This document shows positions 46,523 through 59,338 of a stretch of DNA of 64,000 nucleotides, piece by piece. Numbering within the stretch: position 1 is the first letter of the stretch; each line of letters starts with the position of its first letter. The translations under genes were made by a program, and so were the position numbers. Below the pieces are notes generated by a model. That model saw nothing but the letters and a program-made list of their open reading frames with translations, did no database searches and was not told where the DNA came from. Origin of the DNA: Neurospora tetrasperma FGSC 2508 (lineage: Eukaryota; Ascomycota; Sordariomycetes; Sordariales; Sordariaceae); contig NW_009799102.1 of assembly GCF_000213175.1 (NCBI RefSeq), positions 276,178-340,177 on the forward strand, written 5' to 3'.

Positions 46523-49500
46523 CGGGAACGAAGCATTTGGGGGGGGGGGGGCAAAGTAGAAGAATCACAAGATCCATCTACCTAGTGAAGGTAAGTGGAA
46601 GGACGAGGTGGATATAACACATGTTAGACTTCATTAAACTGAACTACCTCTAGGTTAGTTAGACATGAGGACATGATTGGACGAGTATAGGCATCTAAAG
46701 ATAGAGTTATGTAGACTAGTGCAAGTAGCTACTTACGGTAAGGGTAGTAGTGATGGCGATACCTCTAGTAAAAAGCGATCGATGGCCAACGAACAGAGGT
46801 GATGCAACGACTACTTTTTTTTTTCTTTTCTCATTTGTCGCCATCGGATCGGACCGCATCTCATCGATCGTGGATTACCACGTTATAATCTTGCTATTTT
46901 AATTTTTTTCTTCTGTCCCTCGCTGGCTCGCGCGCGTAATTCCATGCGCGATTATCTTTTTTGGGTGTCTGCTTTCTTTCCTTCTTCTTTATTTTTTTTC
47001 TTTGTTTCATTCGTCTTTTCCTTCCTTTTTCTTTTTTTTTTTTTGCGGGGTCTTTTTTGCGGGGAACTTTTTTCTTTTCTTTTCTTCTTATTTGCTCTTT
47101 TTCATTTTCTCCTTTCTATTCAGTTTTCCTTTCTTCTCATGGGCAGCGTATAAGCAAGCGTGTCTCTCAAATTTCTTCTTCCCAATCATACCCCAATGCG
47201 TCAGTATGTCTCGACTGTCTCCGTTGTCAACATGATGAACATCACTCATCAACCTGAAGGGTCTATATTTTCATCCTGAATGCTGTGGAGAGAGAGTTTC
47301 AGACCCTCGATCCTCATCCTCTTTGCAAGTAATGTCATCGGTGATGATTGTCTTGGGTCGCTACTTGACGAGTGTTTCAGGCAACCCTTTTTGTTTTGTT
47401 TTTTTTTAACATTTTTTATTTTTATTTTTTATTTTCGCGGGAAGTAGAATCTCGCTAGTGTAAGACATGAACTGTCATGTAGATTCATGCGGTAAGCAAA
47501 CCATATCTACCGATTCACCGTCCTTTCTTTTCTTTGAAAAGGGTCCATCTCTCGCATGGTCAAGGTGAAACAAAGTGATGATTGTGGTTCATGACTATCT
47601 TTCAGCAATTACTCGCACAAATAGATCCATGCCTGTCATAATGGCGGATCAATCCCGTGCAGCGTCATGATAACTCGAAATCAGAGGGTCCAGTTTACAT
47701 ATCATCAGCACCCTGAGATCTGCGGATTGCCCTCATGGTTTCATGGTATCATGGTTTTGTCTTATACTCACTCATAGGACTGCGGAAGCATTTCCGGGGT
47801 TTCTAGCTTCGCGTGTCCACCTGGGATGAACCACCTGTGAGGAGGATCATTCCCAGCCGGGACGACGAGCAGTCACAACTCTCTACCCTGTTATGTGATA
47901 CCTTGGAATCGGATGCTCGCGTTATCGTGGGATATGTATGGATGATTCATGGACCCGCTAGAGTTTTCAAGCTAGACCTAGGTGAAAATCTTGACCCTAG
48001 ATTAACCCACACTCGCTGACCAATTCGGTGCACAACGTCCCTCATTTGGGTAGTTACTGGGGCCCCATTGGTCGTCGTGGGGGATTAGTGATCCGAGTCG
48101 TCGGGACGTAGTACCAAGATAGCAAGTCCCGGACCCGCTAGGCCTAGAGGTAGCTAAGAAACGTGAAGCTAGATCTACATGAAACACACTCGTGAGACTT
48201 TTGTTTCCGAATTCACTCACATGCTTCCCGGTCCCCTGGATTTTGCCCACCGTAGATCTCGAGTTACAAGTGAAACACTAAAAGATATGAAGGGCATGGT
48301 GTGGGTGGACTTGGGGAAGGTATGTTGTTTCCCCACTGTGGCGAGATACTTCTCGCAGTTTCTCGGCGGGCAAGGCTTTCCGTTCAAGATAAGTTGAAAG
48401 AATGGTGAGGTCAGATGAAGCCAGGTGAACCGAAACAGGTATAGGTGAAATGAGCGAGTGGTGTAAGTGATGCGGGGACACGTCCGGTCGTGATGCACAA
48501 CGGACCGTTGGTGGCTTTCATAACGTTCAGTAGCCTCAACGGCTCAACCAACATCCGAATTACCGAGCATCTGCGGCTTGGACAGTTTACGCTGAGCAAT
48601 GTGTACATTGTTCAGCCAAAATGTAACAAGGCGAAATAAAGGTATGTAAGGTCAAAAGCAGAACCGGATTGGGGTGAGGTGTACAAGTGATCGACACTAG
48701 TCATGCCGTATTGATACACAAAAACATGCTTACACACCTAGGCGAGGCTGTCTGCATGGTGCCCATGTTCACCTGAGTTCCTTGGTAGACTGTGTACACT
48801 AATACAGGAAAATTGAAGAAGATCTTCTTCTGGGATCAGAGATTGGGCCTGACAGCCGTTGCCTGAACCGCTTCCTGATGAGAGGGATTGTCTGAGGTAG
48901 CAGTCGGAGCTTTTCGGAGAGAAGGAGGGTAGTGTAGAAGGGTGAAGAATGAGTGAGATTGACGGTTGGCACAATAGATCTTGCACGAGTGGCCTAGACT
49001 AGGTAGGTGTCGGTGCCGCAGTGCCGGTGCCGTGGCGGTGCCTTGTCGGTTGGTCGGCCATGAGATGGAAGCGTAGTACAAGATTTCCTGTTCCTGTCCG
49101 TCAATCATGACCCAGCGTCAATCATCACACTCAGGTGGTACACTGCTGTGAATGTGCCCAGTATTGAGATCACTTGTCAGTGACGAGCAGCTGGTAACGA
49201 GCGGAGGGGGTATGTCATCGCCGCGTGGGAACAGTGGCGCCGTGCCTCGGAATTACCGGTAATACGACACCACCGTAACCCTCCCTTCTTTCTCGAATCT
49301 CGAATCCCATCTCGTTTCTTACGAGGGAGACTGGCAATGACGCATGTAGGGTTCAGTGAGGACAGGATTCAGGGTCTTCCGCTGACGTATATCGAAGACG
49401 AAAACCTTGGAAAACGTGGGATTCAAGATGACTGAATATGTGCAGTGGGAAAGGTGAGAAGTATCGAGAGAGAGAGCGGTCGAGTGTGCCGTATTAGTGT

Positions 49501-51241
49501 AATGTCATGTTGCGTCATGTCATAGGGGAGATGATGGTGAAGAGCAGCAGCAGAAGAAAGACGGTGTCCAGATTACATGTACATACACGAGGCTGTAGGA
49601 CGGGCGGGCAGCTTCCGATTGGCCGCGGATCGTCATGAAAGGACCTGGCTGTCGGAAACTATGATCAACAGGAGATGATGGGCGGTGGGTGTTGCATTAC
49701 AGTGGCTATAACACGGGTGAGAAGACCCCCGAGACAGCTGTCGTCAGCGGGCATGAGGCCTAGAACTGTGCTGGACAAACGCCCAAAACCTTATTTTGAC
49801 GACAAGGGTTAGGGGCCCGCCCTCATTCCACTTCGGTTCCCTCGAGTGCCATTCCATTCCTCATACCGTACACAGTAGTGTACATACAGGGTGTGTAATT
49901 ACAAGGTTACGGTACGTACACTACACACAGCACACAGTGGTCCGCGCGGGGAGGCAATCTCGATTTCCCTGCTTGATCGGCCAGGCACTTGCCCAAAGCT
50001 GTCACACGTCGCGAATATCACTTTCCCCTGAGAGCGTCTCCCGCTCTTTCCCGCCTTGCATTGCAGTCGTTTGCGAGGCTTTGTGCTCGTTTGCGAGTCT
50101 GGGCATCCGTCATTATCGACTGACCCTGGGTGCTGATTGGTCAATGGTCTTGCAAGGTACGCGGACATTTTGCACCTTCCCTGCGACAGACTGCAACGAC
50201 GGGACAATGTGGGAAGGGTCCATCTCCTGCTCTTTCTGTCACTTTCCGTTGTTTCGGTTCGTGTTTCGTTTACTCTTTCCTCATTCTCTTTCTCCGAGAC
50301 ACGACCTCGTTCGGTTGACGACTGACAACTGAACTCTGGTGTCTCGAATTCTTTCCTTCTTCCACTCGCCAAATGGAACCTACCATGGCCAGAGGACTGA
50401 CCACCTCAGACCCTGACCGGGTCATCACTACCACCACAACCATCACCCCCTTGTCCTCGACGTGACTTCATCATCCATCAATCCCCGTCTTTCCACTTCT
50501 TCATTTTCCATCACCTTCCTTCTGCGAAATGACGGGAGTCCCATCACAACACCGGCTGCCCTACCCGCGGCAAGGGGAGTCTCGATTGGTCTGCGCGTCT
50601 CTGTCCCTCTTGTCTCTGCCGCTAGTCTTCGGCAACTGCGCCAAATTGATGGATGACGGCGGGACATCAATGGTACCTGGCTACCGTAGTTAGCTTTCCA
50701 TCCACTCCTACTTCCGCTTACAAACGATGGTGAACACCAATAGTAGTCGAGGACGAGGGCCGGACCTCGAGCCTCTGGCCAACGATGGATCTCCTGCGGC
50801 TCTCTCCTCAGCCCTGCAATTCCTGCTCTTCGCCTTGCCTACTCAGGGCTTCAGGTCTCTAGGTAGTCGCTCTGGTCTGGTCTGGTCTGCCCTGGGAATG
50901 GGATCCCGCCCCGTTCCGCTTTCGAGGTTCCGCTCTTCCGGGGTAAAGCAAAGGTGGACTGGGTGGAGAGCAAGTCACTGGCACCTCACTGGATAGAGTC
51001 ATCAACATGATGTTCATGTGGATGGGAGCACATGGAAGACGTCGAGGCAACTTGGCGATCCTGCCTGGGTTGCGTCAGTTGTCTTTTCGGCGCAGTTATC
51101 AATGCATGCCATCTCGTCGGAGAACCCATCTCCAGTTGTCTAGAACATATCTATTCATCCTATCATCACATCGACATCCAGTGTCCATTCAAACTGCTAT
51201 ACACCATACTGCACCAACCATACCATATTACCACACAGCTA
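45479..51241. other. Gene-poor spacer with microsatellites; long leader of the Zn2Cys6 gene
   Basis: No gene is supported over 5.7 kb. The region around 46150-47500 is AT-rich with long T-tracts, a GATA run and a G-tract. From about 50300 to 51240 the sequence contains several short open frames, and the stretch 51032-51241 is open in frame with the downstream gene, so it may be transcribed leader. Open frames at 49796-50332 on both strands show no domain. Confidence 0.5.
46494..46521. repeat. (GATA)n microsatellite followed by a G-tract
   Basis: Seven consecutive GATA units, followed about 20 bases on by a run of about 12 G (46540-46551). Confidence 0.9.
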
Positions 51242-54178
51242 ATGGACTTGTCACACCAAGAAGAATTAAGAGGAAGCTCCAGCCCCGAGGCACAAATCGT
51301 CCGCCTAAAGACTGAGCCAGGCACGAGCACCAAACAAAGCCCTCGCCCTTCCTCGAGCTCCAATGCCACCAGTGCTGCTGGGTCTTCGAATAGACCCGTC
51401 CAGCCGCCCAAGGTTTGCGACAAGTGCCGACTAAGGAGTGAGTCTTGCCCACAATTCAGATCTGATTCCACGTACCCTGAGCGCATGGCCTGCTGTTCCA
51501 TGGCCCATTCTGTCGGTGTCGATGCGATATGTCGATCCTGGTCAGCCATAGAACCCTGATTGCCAGACCCGGAAAATAACCACAAAAGGCTAACCCTGCT
51601 TCGCTTGTTCACAGGAATCAGATGCGATTACCAGTCACCTTGTCAACCTTGCATAGACGCGAAGCTTCAATGTACCAGGAACCACGTGCCGCGTAAGAGA
51701 GGGCCGAGACCCGGCCGTGGCCGTCTTATCAACAGACTCAGAGAACGCGAGGCAGGAAAGAAGGAAGAACAACGTCCAAGCAGTTCTGGAGAGTGAGTAG
51801 CCCCCCCTGTTTCTAGTGTCAAGCCGCAGTGCTAACCAAACCCAGTCCGGAGGTAAGCGACGGAGCCCGGTCAAATAATACCGACATCTTCCCGCAAAAC
51901 GCCTCCGTCTCATCAACTTGGGCCTCCGACGTGAGCACAGCTCCCGAAACAACCGGCCTTTGGGCCAACGAACACATATTCCCATCAAGAGGCGCATTTC
52001 TCTACCTTATACCCAAATGTGTAGAACTCTTCTATCAACACCTGTATCCCGTGATGCCTGTCCTGTACATGCCCGAAATACAACGAATGGACCCACGAGT
52101 CTGCGATCTCCCCGAAAAGAACCTCCTGTTTTCCCTTTCGGCTCTCACCTGTTTCCGCATGTCGGGTCACAGCCTCGGTGCTGAAGACAGTCCCGAATTC
52201 TGGGACCAGGCAGGTCGTTTCCTGCTCAACGATTGCTTAGATGTTAGGAAGCAATATGACTTGTATGACAACATTTCGTTGAGCACGGTTGTTTCGTCCA
52301 TGTTTCTGGCTTCTTCCTTCTTCGAGACTAACCAAAGCACAAAGGCGTGGGTCTACCTAAGAGAGGCCCTAACCTTTGCGCAGGAGCTGGGCTTGGAGGA
52401 TGAGTCGACTTATGCAGGCTTATCGCCCGAGGAGGCTCTATGTCGGCAGAGGGTGTTCTGGCTGTTGTATGTTATGGAACGGTAAGTCTCCATTATCCTG
52501 TTTTTTTTTTCCTCAGCTCTGTAATGAAACGCAATCTGACAAAGGCAGGTCATTCGCAATTCTACGCAACAAGCCGCTCATGCTGCGCCGGACACCCAAA
52601 CTTCCCATGACTCTTCACGCTTACGAATCCCGCGGCATCCACACCGGTTTTCTCCAACTTCTCGGCATCTACATTCCCCTTCGTGACTCCATCATCGAAG
52701 CATGGACCTATGGTTCCAACTCCACCGTCGACGTCAATACCTACCTCGCTCTGCAGAACCAACTTGCTCGGCCAGCCGGCAGTTCAGGCGGCTTGTCCAT
52801 CCCACACCCGTTTTTCCCTTCCTCTCCCAATGCCGCCGTATCCTCCATACAGATGCCAGTTTCCCAGTCTTGCGGCTTCTCCGACCTTTCGCTTTCATCC
52901 TCATCAATTTCTTCTTCGCCTGAGGACCCTGTAGCTCCAGTGGTAGAACCGACACCGTCTCAAACCGCCGAGCTGTTAGTAACGCAGCAGTGGCTCAGAT
53001 TGATTATCTGGCTTTCCTCGCTGCGCCAGGGGTACCTGTCATGGGCTGCGGAGAATGAGAGCATGCATTTCGCACTTCCCTTGACTATCGCTAGGCAAAC
53101 TGGGTTGGTCTTGCGGTCTCTTATGCAAATCGGGGGCTTAGAGGCAACTGGTGTGGCAGCGCTAGAGGTCAACGGGATGGGAATTTTTGAAAAGATCTTT
53201 GAAATTGGTGCTTGGTGTATGAACGTGCTGGATTCGTACGACAAGGCCTCTTTGGAGGGGCAATTTCTTACCTTGCCCAATTTCGGTCGAAGACACAGCG
53301 CAGCCTCTGGAAAGAACAAGCAGGCTGCCAGGTCGGCAACCAGCTCCCCAGCCGATCAGACCATGGACTACGAGGACGACGAGGACGTCGATCTGCTCGA
53401 TGTCTTTATGAGGGCACTCAGCGCGACCCCGACGAGTAGGAAGCAATTCGCCGAGCCCCTCTATATGTGGGCGACGACGAGACCCGGGGGCATGCGGATC
53501 GGGCCAAGCTCAGTGTTGCATCTAAACACAGGTGGTGGTGCCGGCGCCTTTGGTATGGCACAGGCACAGCCAGGTCTTACTGAGCAAATACCGGGAATGG
53601 GGCTGAGCCAAGGGTTAGACTTGGGTCAAGCGTCTGGGATAGGCGCGGCGCAGGGACACGATGCGAGTTCGATGATGCATCAGCAGCAACAGCCTGGAAT
53701 ATGGAATGCTGCTTCTGCATATGCTCATGGCCAAGCACCGCTTCCGGGGTCGGCCACCAGTAGTGGAGCTGGACTCTCGTGTCCCGACGGACCCGGGCCT
53801 GGAGGTGGACAAGGACAGGGAATGGAAGATGTCGTCATGGGAGATCAAGCCTCTCATCAAGGGCAAGGATTTAACATCGATCCGAGGCTTGGTGCAGGTT
53901 CCAACGTGCCCAGAGGATTGCAACATGCGAGTTTCGGCCGCCAACCCCTTCGTCCCAATGCACCACACCTGCCCAGTCCGCTTCCCGGTCAGTTCGGCGG
54001 ACCACCTACGAGCTTGTACGACGTCCCTGGATGGAGTCCCATTGACCCTGGGGGCCTTACGAGAGCGAGGAGTCGCACAATGGGCATGGGGCAGCTGAGG
54101 GGGTTGATGGCTATGGTTCAAGGGGGCCCGGGCACACCGGGGTCTTCCGGGCCTAGTGTCTCTCAAGCAGGAAGTTGA
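51242..54178 (+). CDS. Zn2Cys6 transcription factor, maltose-activator type
   Basis: Four exons, 51242-51437, 51615-51792, 51846-52481 and 52549-54178 (introns 177, 53 and 67 bp, all phase-consistent), give 879 residues. The zinc cluster is complete across the first intron: C59, C62, C69, C75, C78, C85 (C-x2-C-x6-C-x5-C-x2-C-x6-C), followed by a basic linker RKRGPRPGRGR. The middle region has motifs of the fungal-specific regulator domain: LFYQHLYPVMPVLY, LRE.LTFAQELGL, CRQRVFWLLYVMERSFAILR and LLVTQQWLRLIIWLSSLRQG. Their order resembles yeast MAL activators, so control of sugar or polysaccharide use is a guess. The C-terminal 280 residues are Gly/Gln/Pro/Ser rich. The start at 51242 gives MDLSHQEEL; the frame stays open 70 codons further up, to 51032, but that part is unlike a regulator N-terminus. 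Confidence 0.88.
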
Positions 54179-55625
54179 CAATGATGGAAGTTATAGTTGA
54201 AAAAAGGTGTTGGTTCTCATTTCATATGTGGCTACACGTTCTACGGAACGTGTGCGGCGTGTTGTGGGCAAAAAGATGGAATTAATTGTTTTATACGGGC
54301 GGAAGAAACATTATACCAACAAATATGGCGCGCGGCGTTTCGATTTTGCTTGTTTGAGAAAGGATCAAGAGAAGGAGTTGGTATATCATCACCGGAACCA
54401 GGACCGTGTTCACGGTGGTTGTGTTATTACGGTTACAAGTACTGTACAGTAGGGGGAGTGTACGATACGGCGGTATCCCTTAGAGTCTAAGTGCGGATCG
54501 GATCTATAGGGGTGGATCTCTGTTTCAGGTTTAGAAGGGACAAACTGGATAGAGTGGGTGAGAAATCTCATAGAGGACGAGATCTGTCAGTATAAGTTTA
54601 AATATCAGATAGAGGAGGATATTTGAGATACAAAACTTGTACCGTACTTGTACCCATAATGATGCGTTCTTAGACTGTTACCCTCCAAAACACAACAATG
54701 AAGCTTCAATTGCACTTGAAGGTGAAACGTCCTTTGGTAAACCACGGATTAGGTATCTTAGCATCGGATGAATCTCGAGCAGGTAAATGGGGAAGGAACC
54801 GTCGACAATTGGATCGATGCACACCTGGAAAGAATCACCCAGGGATGTATCTAGGGAGCTGGACATGCCGTGAAAGGAAACGCTGGTGAGGGGACAGTAC
54901 CTACGAATGTCCATCCTCTCCATCACCGGCCCGGAGAAGATCAATCGAATCTCCGAAGAAAGCACCTGACTGTACGCATGCATGCAAGCTGGGCGATGTG
55001 GACCGAAGTTGTTCCATACCAGGCTGTGTGAAACTAAAGGCAATGCCCAGACGCCAAAGGACAACAAAAACCTATTGCCTTTATTTTTTCGTAGATGCTG
55101 CATACCTTTCGCCTGGTCTTTAAAATGCCTCCGTGGATCAGAACACAATGGTCTTCCGGACTTCTTCCATCAATTACCATCACTTCGGTGTCTCCCAGCT
55201 CAATCAAATTCTTCCCACGATGTCTACTTGGCAAGCCCCCCTAAGATAGTCTTTCTTTGCGCTCTCAACAATAGGCACGAGGTATCTCATTTCCAGTGCC
55301 TCAATCAACAAGGTCAACTTCTAGGACCAACGTCTACGCAGCTCCAATCATCAACTCGGCCAACAAGAGACAAGCAGCAACCTGACCCAAAGTCTCATCA
55401 CACGCGCTTGCAAAGTCACCAAGTTTGTAGACTACAATGTCTCCTCCTTTCTTGCACTTCATCTACTATGCCATCTCCATTAAAACCAACAGATCAATCC
55501 AGAACAGCAAGTTCGGTACTCCCGCGCCCAAATCACAATCGAGATCAACACCATCCCGATCGCAGCGTGCGATACCTGAAAGCTACAAATAAAACCGAGA
55601 AGCATCGACACCAAACACCTAAACA
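54179..55625. other. Intergenic spacer
   Basis: Contains the 3' side of the Zn2Cys6 gene and the leader of the small gene at 55626. A 318-codon frame starts at 54982 but runs out of frame across the neighbour's coding part and is low-complexity; it is not accepted. Confidence 0.5.
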
Positions 55626-56111
55626 ATGGACTACACAGCCCCTCACCAGCCACCTATCGGGGGGTACTCGACCAGCGCCATCTCACCAGCAACATACAAT
55701 CCCACCCCCTATCCCCATCCTCCTCCTCCTCATCCTCCTCCTCCTCCTCCTCCCTCCCGTCCCCGCCCCAACTACATCTACAAAATCCACTACCGCGTCT
55801 CCTGCTCCAAGACCGGTGCCCGTTACCACCTCATCCGCACCGGTCCCAACTACCTCGTCACCCTACAACAAGCAAAGTCCTATGTGGCGCAATGCCACGC
55901 GAATTGGTTCGAGGACTGGTGGAACGAATGTGTCTTGAATGGGCCGCCACGCACCACTACAGTTCAAGCGGTACTCGCGACGGTGGTGGGCGCGGAACGC
56001 CCGCAAACACAAATTTGTAGACCGGGAGAACCCGTTGGATTGGAGGGAGTGAGACTGGAGCGGATTTGCTTGGGGAAGTATGGAGGGATCAAATGGGGGA
56101 GGAGTAGTTAA
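55626..56111 (+). CDS. Small proline-rich protein, unknown function
   Basis: A single exon of 161 residues. The ATG has an excellent context (AAACA before it, G after). Residues 1-46 are Pro/Tyr/His rich with a run of prolines encoded by CCT repeats. Residues 47-160 look folded: YIYKIHYRVSCSKTGARYHL, YLVTLQQAKSYVAQCHANWF, EDWWNECVLNGPP, then a Cys-containing end (TQICRPGEPV, ERICLGKYGG). It has no signal peptide and no recognised domain. The regular spacing of aromatic and Cys residues argues for a real gene rather than a chance frame. Confidence 0.55.
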   Translation: MDYTAPHQPPIGGYSTSAISPATYNPTPYPHPPPPHPPPPPPPSRPRPNYIYKIHYRVSCSKTGARYHLIRTGPNYLVTLQQAKSYVAQCHANWFEDWWNECVLNGPPRTTTVQAVLATVVGAERPQTQICRPGEPVGLEGVRLERICLGKYGGIKWGRSS

Positions 56112-56864
56112 GGGAGGAGATGAGGAGGGGGAGGTATTGGGAGAGATATAGAGGGGTGGGTGTGGCGTGGGGGTTTGGGGCAGATGCACTTGCGGCGGCT
56201 GTGCAGTTGGATCGTAGGTTGATGGGCGCGGGAGTAAAGGAGAGGAGGGTAACGAGGGTGTGGAGGGTTAGGATGGTGGGTTGGGGAAGTTCGAGGGTGA
56301 GGGCTGTGAGGATGGTGAGGTGATGGGAAGGTCTGGGGGAGATAGTTAATTTACTCTCCAAGTACTAGGTTAAATGGTTTGGGGACAATCCAATTAAAAA
56401 TTGAACCTCGAGTTCTTGAAGTGTACAAGCTATCTCTCGTGCATTTTGCAGATATCTTCTACCTCGGGAACTGAATGTTTTGTTAACTATGAGGTGGAAG
56501 GCATGGCCGAGGTGCACAGAGAACGAGTGAGAACCTTGATGGCCATTTCGCTATCGATAAGGTCGAGACGATAAGGTATGTCTGCCGTCGTCGTCAACGC
56601 CAGTCGCGCAAACCAACAAGCAGCTCATCAATTGCAAAACCCATGAATGTCTTGATAGAGACAAGTTGACGTTGAAATTAGAGTGATATAATACAAAACA
56701 TTTCTCATCTATTCATATACATACGCTGTACCCTATACCTGCCCTACTACGCTGTCCATTCATGGCTTCCGGCTGTCCTCTCGGTGTGCCCCGGCCAAGC
56801 TCATCTGTGCTTCCTCCCGTGGCCACCGCTTTGCACTCGAGTATACGGTACTGTATGTCATACT
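56112..56864. other. Short convergent spacer
   Basis: Holds the 3' ends of the two facing genes. The first 230 bases are G/A rich and keep several meaningless frames open. Nothing else was seen. Confidence 0.55.
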
Positions 56865-57650
56865 CTACTCTCGATACCTTCGCCACATTTTTAACCGAGT
56901 GTCGTTCCATAATTTGAAGTCCATGGCATCAACTCGTCCCTTATCACACATCCATCTATTCTTCACCTTTACAATTTGCAATTCTTTCTTGAAATCATCT
57001 CTGACGGCGCGATGCCGCCAAGCAGCTGAGTTACCCCCCCAGATGCTGGAAACCTTATCAACCGCATAGGCTATTGGAATTTGCTCTCCCGGAGGAAGTG
57101 AGTTGACGTGTTCCAGCATCTTGTCCATTCTCTCCTTGTCGGCGGCCCGCATCTTGTGCAGTCTCTCCTCGTTGGCGGCCGCAATCTTCTTTTCGGTTTC
57201 TTCTCTGACCCGGTACTCCTCTTGTTTCTTGTCCAAACATTCCTTGCAAAACGAAGTAAACGTATAGCTCGCAATGCCCTTTCGGTCACGACCCCATTCT
57301 GCGGAAATGTGAACTGTGGGGTTGATCTTGCAGATCTCGCAAATGGGCTCCCTGAACATTTCCCTGCATTCAGAGCAATCGCAGGGGCGGCCCCAGTCGC
57401 AGTTAGAGCGGCACACCGCGCTGGTGTGGAACGTTTGGGCAAAGTTGTTGAGGCTGGGTATGACTCTCGGAGTAAGCGACTTCTCTTGCCGGATTCTATC
57501 GGCAAAGGTAACTGATGGTCCTCCTTTGCTTTGGAAGAGAAGACCGCATCGTGTAATGGCTGTGAAGCTCCTTCCGAAACCTGTTCTGGGCGGTTGAGCC
57601 GTCGGAATGCCAAAGGAGGTCGCTCGGAGAAAGACCGCTGGTGTCAACAT
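56865..57650 (-). CDS. Cys-rich protein with coiled coil, probably mitochondrial
   Basis: A single exon of 261 residues. The N-terminus is rich in Arg, Ser, Thr and Ala without acidic residues (MLTPAVFLRATSFGIPTAQP onward), and residues about 70-82 read FHTSAVCRS, typical of mitochondrial presequences and their cleavage region. A Cys cluster follows at about 80-140: CDWGRPCDCSECRE, ICEICKINP and SFCKECLDKK, with paired CxxC motifs that could bind zinc. Residues 142-185 are a charged helix (EEYRVREETEKKIAAANEER), probably a coiled coil. The end is basic and Trp-rich (WRHRAVRDD, RLKMWRRYRE). The function is unknown; a mitochondrial location is inference from the N-terminus. Confidence 0.7.
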   Translation of the reverse strand: MLTPAVFLRATSFGIPTAQPPRTGFGRSFTAITRCGLLFQSKGGPSVTFADRIRQEKSLTPRVIPSLNNFAQTFHTSAVCRSNCDWGRPCDCSECREMFREPICEICKINPTVHISAEWGRDRKGIASYTFTSFCKECLDKKQEEYRVREETEKKIAAANEERLHKMRAADKERMDKMLEHVNSLPPGEQIPIAYAVDKVSSIWGGNSAAWRHRAVRDDFKKELQIVKVKNRWMCDKGRVDAMDFKLWNDTRLKMWRRYRE

Positions 57651-58398
57651 CTTGATGTGCTCTCTTCGTCCTTGAAAAGGTCAAGTGGCTTGAAAGAGCG
57701 GGACCTAGAGCTCGAAATCGGGTTCTTACACCTGCTTGATGCTTTCGCTAAAGTTAGCTGGAGGGACAGACAGAAACTAGGACGCGTCACTATACAGTAG
57801 GAGCGGCAATGGGTTGAAGCGCTTGGTTGCACAAGATAAGGAAGGGCCTAAACGTACGTACTTGCGAATGGGAGGGAAGCTGGGGAGGATGTGAGGCGCG
57901 TATAAATGGGCGCCGACCAGACTTGATGGTGGGATGGCCGTAGTGATGGCCGCACAGAATCGTGGTGAGAGGAAGAGGGTGGGAGGAGAGGAAGAGGGAG
58001 TGGAAGAGGGAGAGGAAGAGGGAGAGAGTTCGTTGTCTCGAGAACGTGGGCTTGTACCCCGCTCGTCTCCGACCTCAACGAAGGGAACTTCGCGTTGTTA
58101 CATTACCATTACTTACAGACAGTCAACCACTCAAAAAGGTTTCCCGCGTTTGCAATCACGTCAACGGTTGACAACATCCCAACCTCAAGGCAGCCACGCG
58201 TTTATCATGGAACACACGCAGAACAAACCCTTATTTATCAGGCCTCGTCGCCAACGGTAGCCATCAAGGTTCTCTTCGGTTTCTGTCACCAACCATTATC
58301 CAATTTGAAGACATTACACATTTTGACCAAATACCATAAAGTCCAATGCTCTCCATCGACATTGCTTTTTCTGGTATCTTGTCCCAGCCACCAGGACT
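57651..58398. other. Intergenic spacer
   Basis: Upstream region of the Cys-rich gene and 3' side of the first CFEM gene. A G/A-rich block at 57930-58030 is present. No gene was seen. Confidence 0.55.
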
Positions 58399-58850
58399 TT
58401 ACCAGATTATACCACGAGCATTAACCTCACAACAGAACTGCTGAAACGCAGGGAGGGCCATGGCTGCACCGATTTTGAACCACCATCATTAGTATCATCC
58501 AAATCCTATATGCAAACTTCCAAAGAACGACTCAAAAGAAATGGCAGATAGAGGTACGCACTATTAGCAACATCCTCCCCACACGACGCCACCGTACAGG
58601 CAGTGCCAGCTTGGATGATGGCCGCAAAGTTCACCGGCGTGCACCAGCACTTGTAGTCGGGAGGGATGGTCGCACAGGGGGTGGATGCGCTGGCGGAGCC
58701 GAAGATGCAAGTAGTGGCGCACGCGGGGACCTGGGAGAAGTCGGGGACTTTCGGTTTGCAGACGGGGTGGTGATCATCACTGGAGTCGCTGGAGTCGAGG
58801 GCGCCGACGAGGCTGGTTACGAGGGCGATCATGATAGGGAGGAACTGCAT
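58399..58850 (-). CDS. Secreted CFEM-domain protein 1
   Basis: Two exons, 58850-58562 and 58463-58399, with a 98-bp intron (GTGCGT donor, TACTAATG branch, GTGCAG acceptor), give 117 residues. A signal peptide (MQFLPIMIALVTSLVGAL) leads into a single CFEM domain: PACATTC, then TPC, YKCWC, AIIQAGTACTVASCGEDVAN and, from exon 2, QQFCCEVNA. The eight canonical Cys are present; an extra one follows the last (FCC) and one lies upstream (PVCKPK). CFEM proteins are extracellular and often wall- or membrane-attached; some bind haem or act in host contact. No GPI-anchor tail is visible, so it is probably released. The extra exon was found by extending the domain past the donor; without it the last Cys would be lost. 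Its downstream neighbour is a close relative. Confidence 0.85.
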
Positions 58851-59338
58851 TTTGGATGTGGTACGGGACTTTATGGGATAAGGTGGTGGTGGTGGTTAGG
58901 TAGTTGGTAGGTGGATTAGGAGGAAAAGTCAAGTAGAGGCGAGTGAGTGCGGGATGTCCCCAAAAGAAAGTCCATTTATATCACTTCCTTGTAATCATAC
59001 TCGCAGCATACCTTGGCTTCTCAGGTTCTTGGATATGAGAAAAGGAAACAGGATGTTGCGCCCTTTTGAATTCCCGGTTTAAACAAGATGGGGTGCCTGC
59101 ATTGATGTGCATCGTGCCAGTGAGGAGAGTCTGGGGAATTCATCACGAGTTTCAAGATTCGTGCTGGAAGTGATGGATGTATCATGTACCCCGGATTTTG
59201 ATTAATTATCTTACAGGATGTCGGTTGGTCTGCTAAATACCTAGTAATTTCTAACTTCCATGATGAGTATCCCACCAAATCCGATGCTTGGTCGTTTGCG
59301 TATGTTATGTTCGTCAACCTTGTTTCCCTCAATGTAGT
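58851..59338. other. Intergenic spacer between tandem CFEM genes
   Basis: Contains the promoter of CFEM gene 1 and the 3' end of CFEM gene 2. No gene or repeat was recognised. Confidence 0.6.

Noticed and set aside
46150-47500. AT-rich stretch as a possible RIP-mutated transposon
   Set aside because: The bias comes from T-tracts and microsatellites; no terminal repeats or transposase-like remains were seen.
49796-50372. Overlapping frames of 157-178 codons on both strands
   Set aside because: No resemblance to any family; composition fits non-coding DNA of the long leader and spacer.
54982-55938. 318-codon plus-strand frame
   Set aside because: Overlaps the better supported gene at 55626-56111 in another frame; its product is low-complexity (Pro, Ser, Leu runs).
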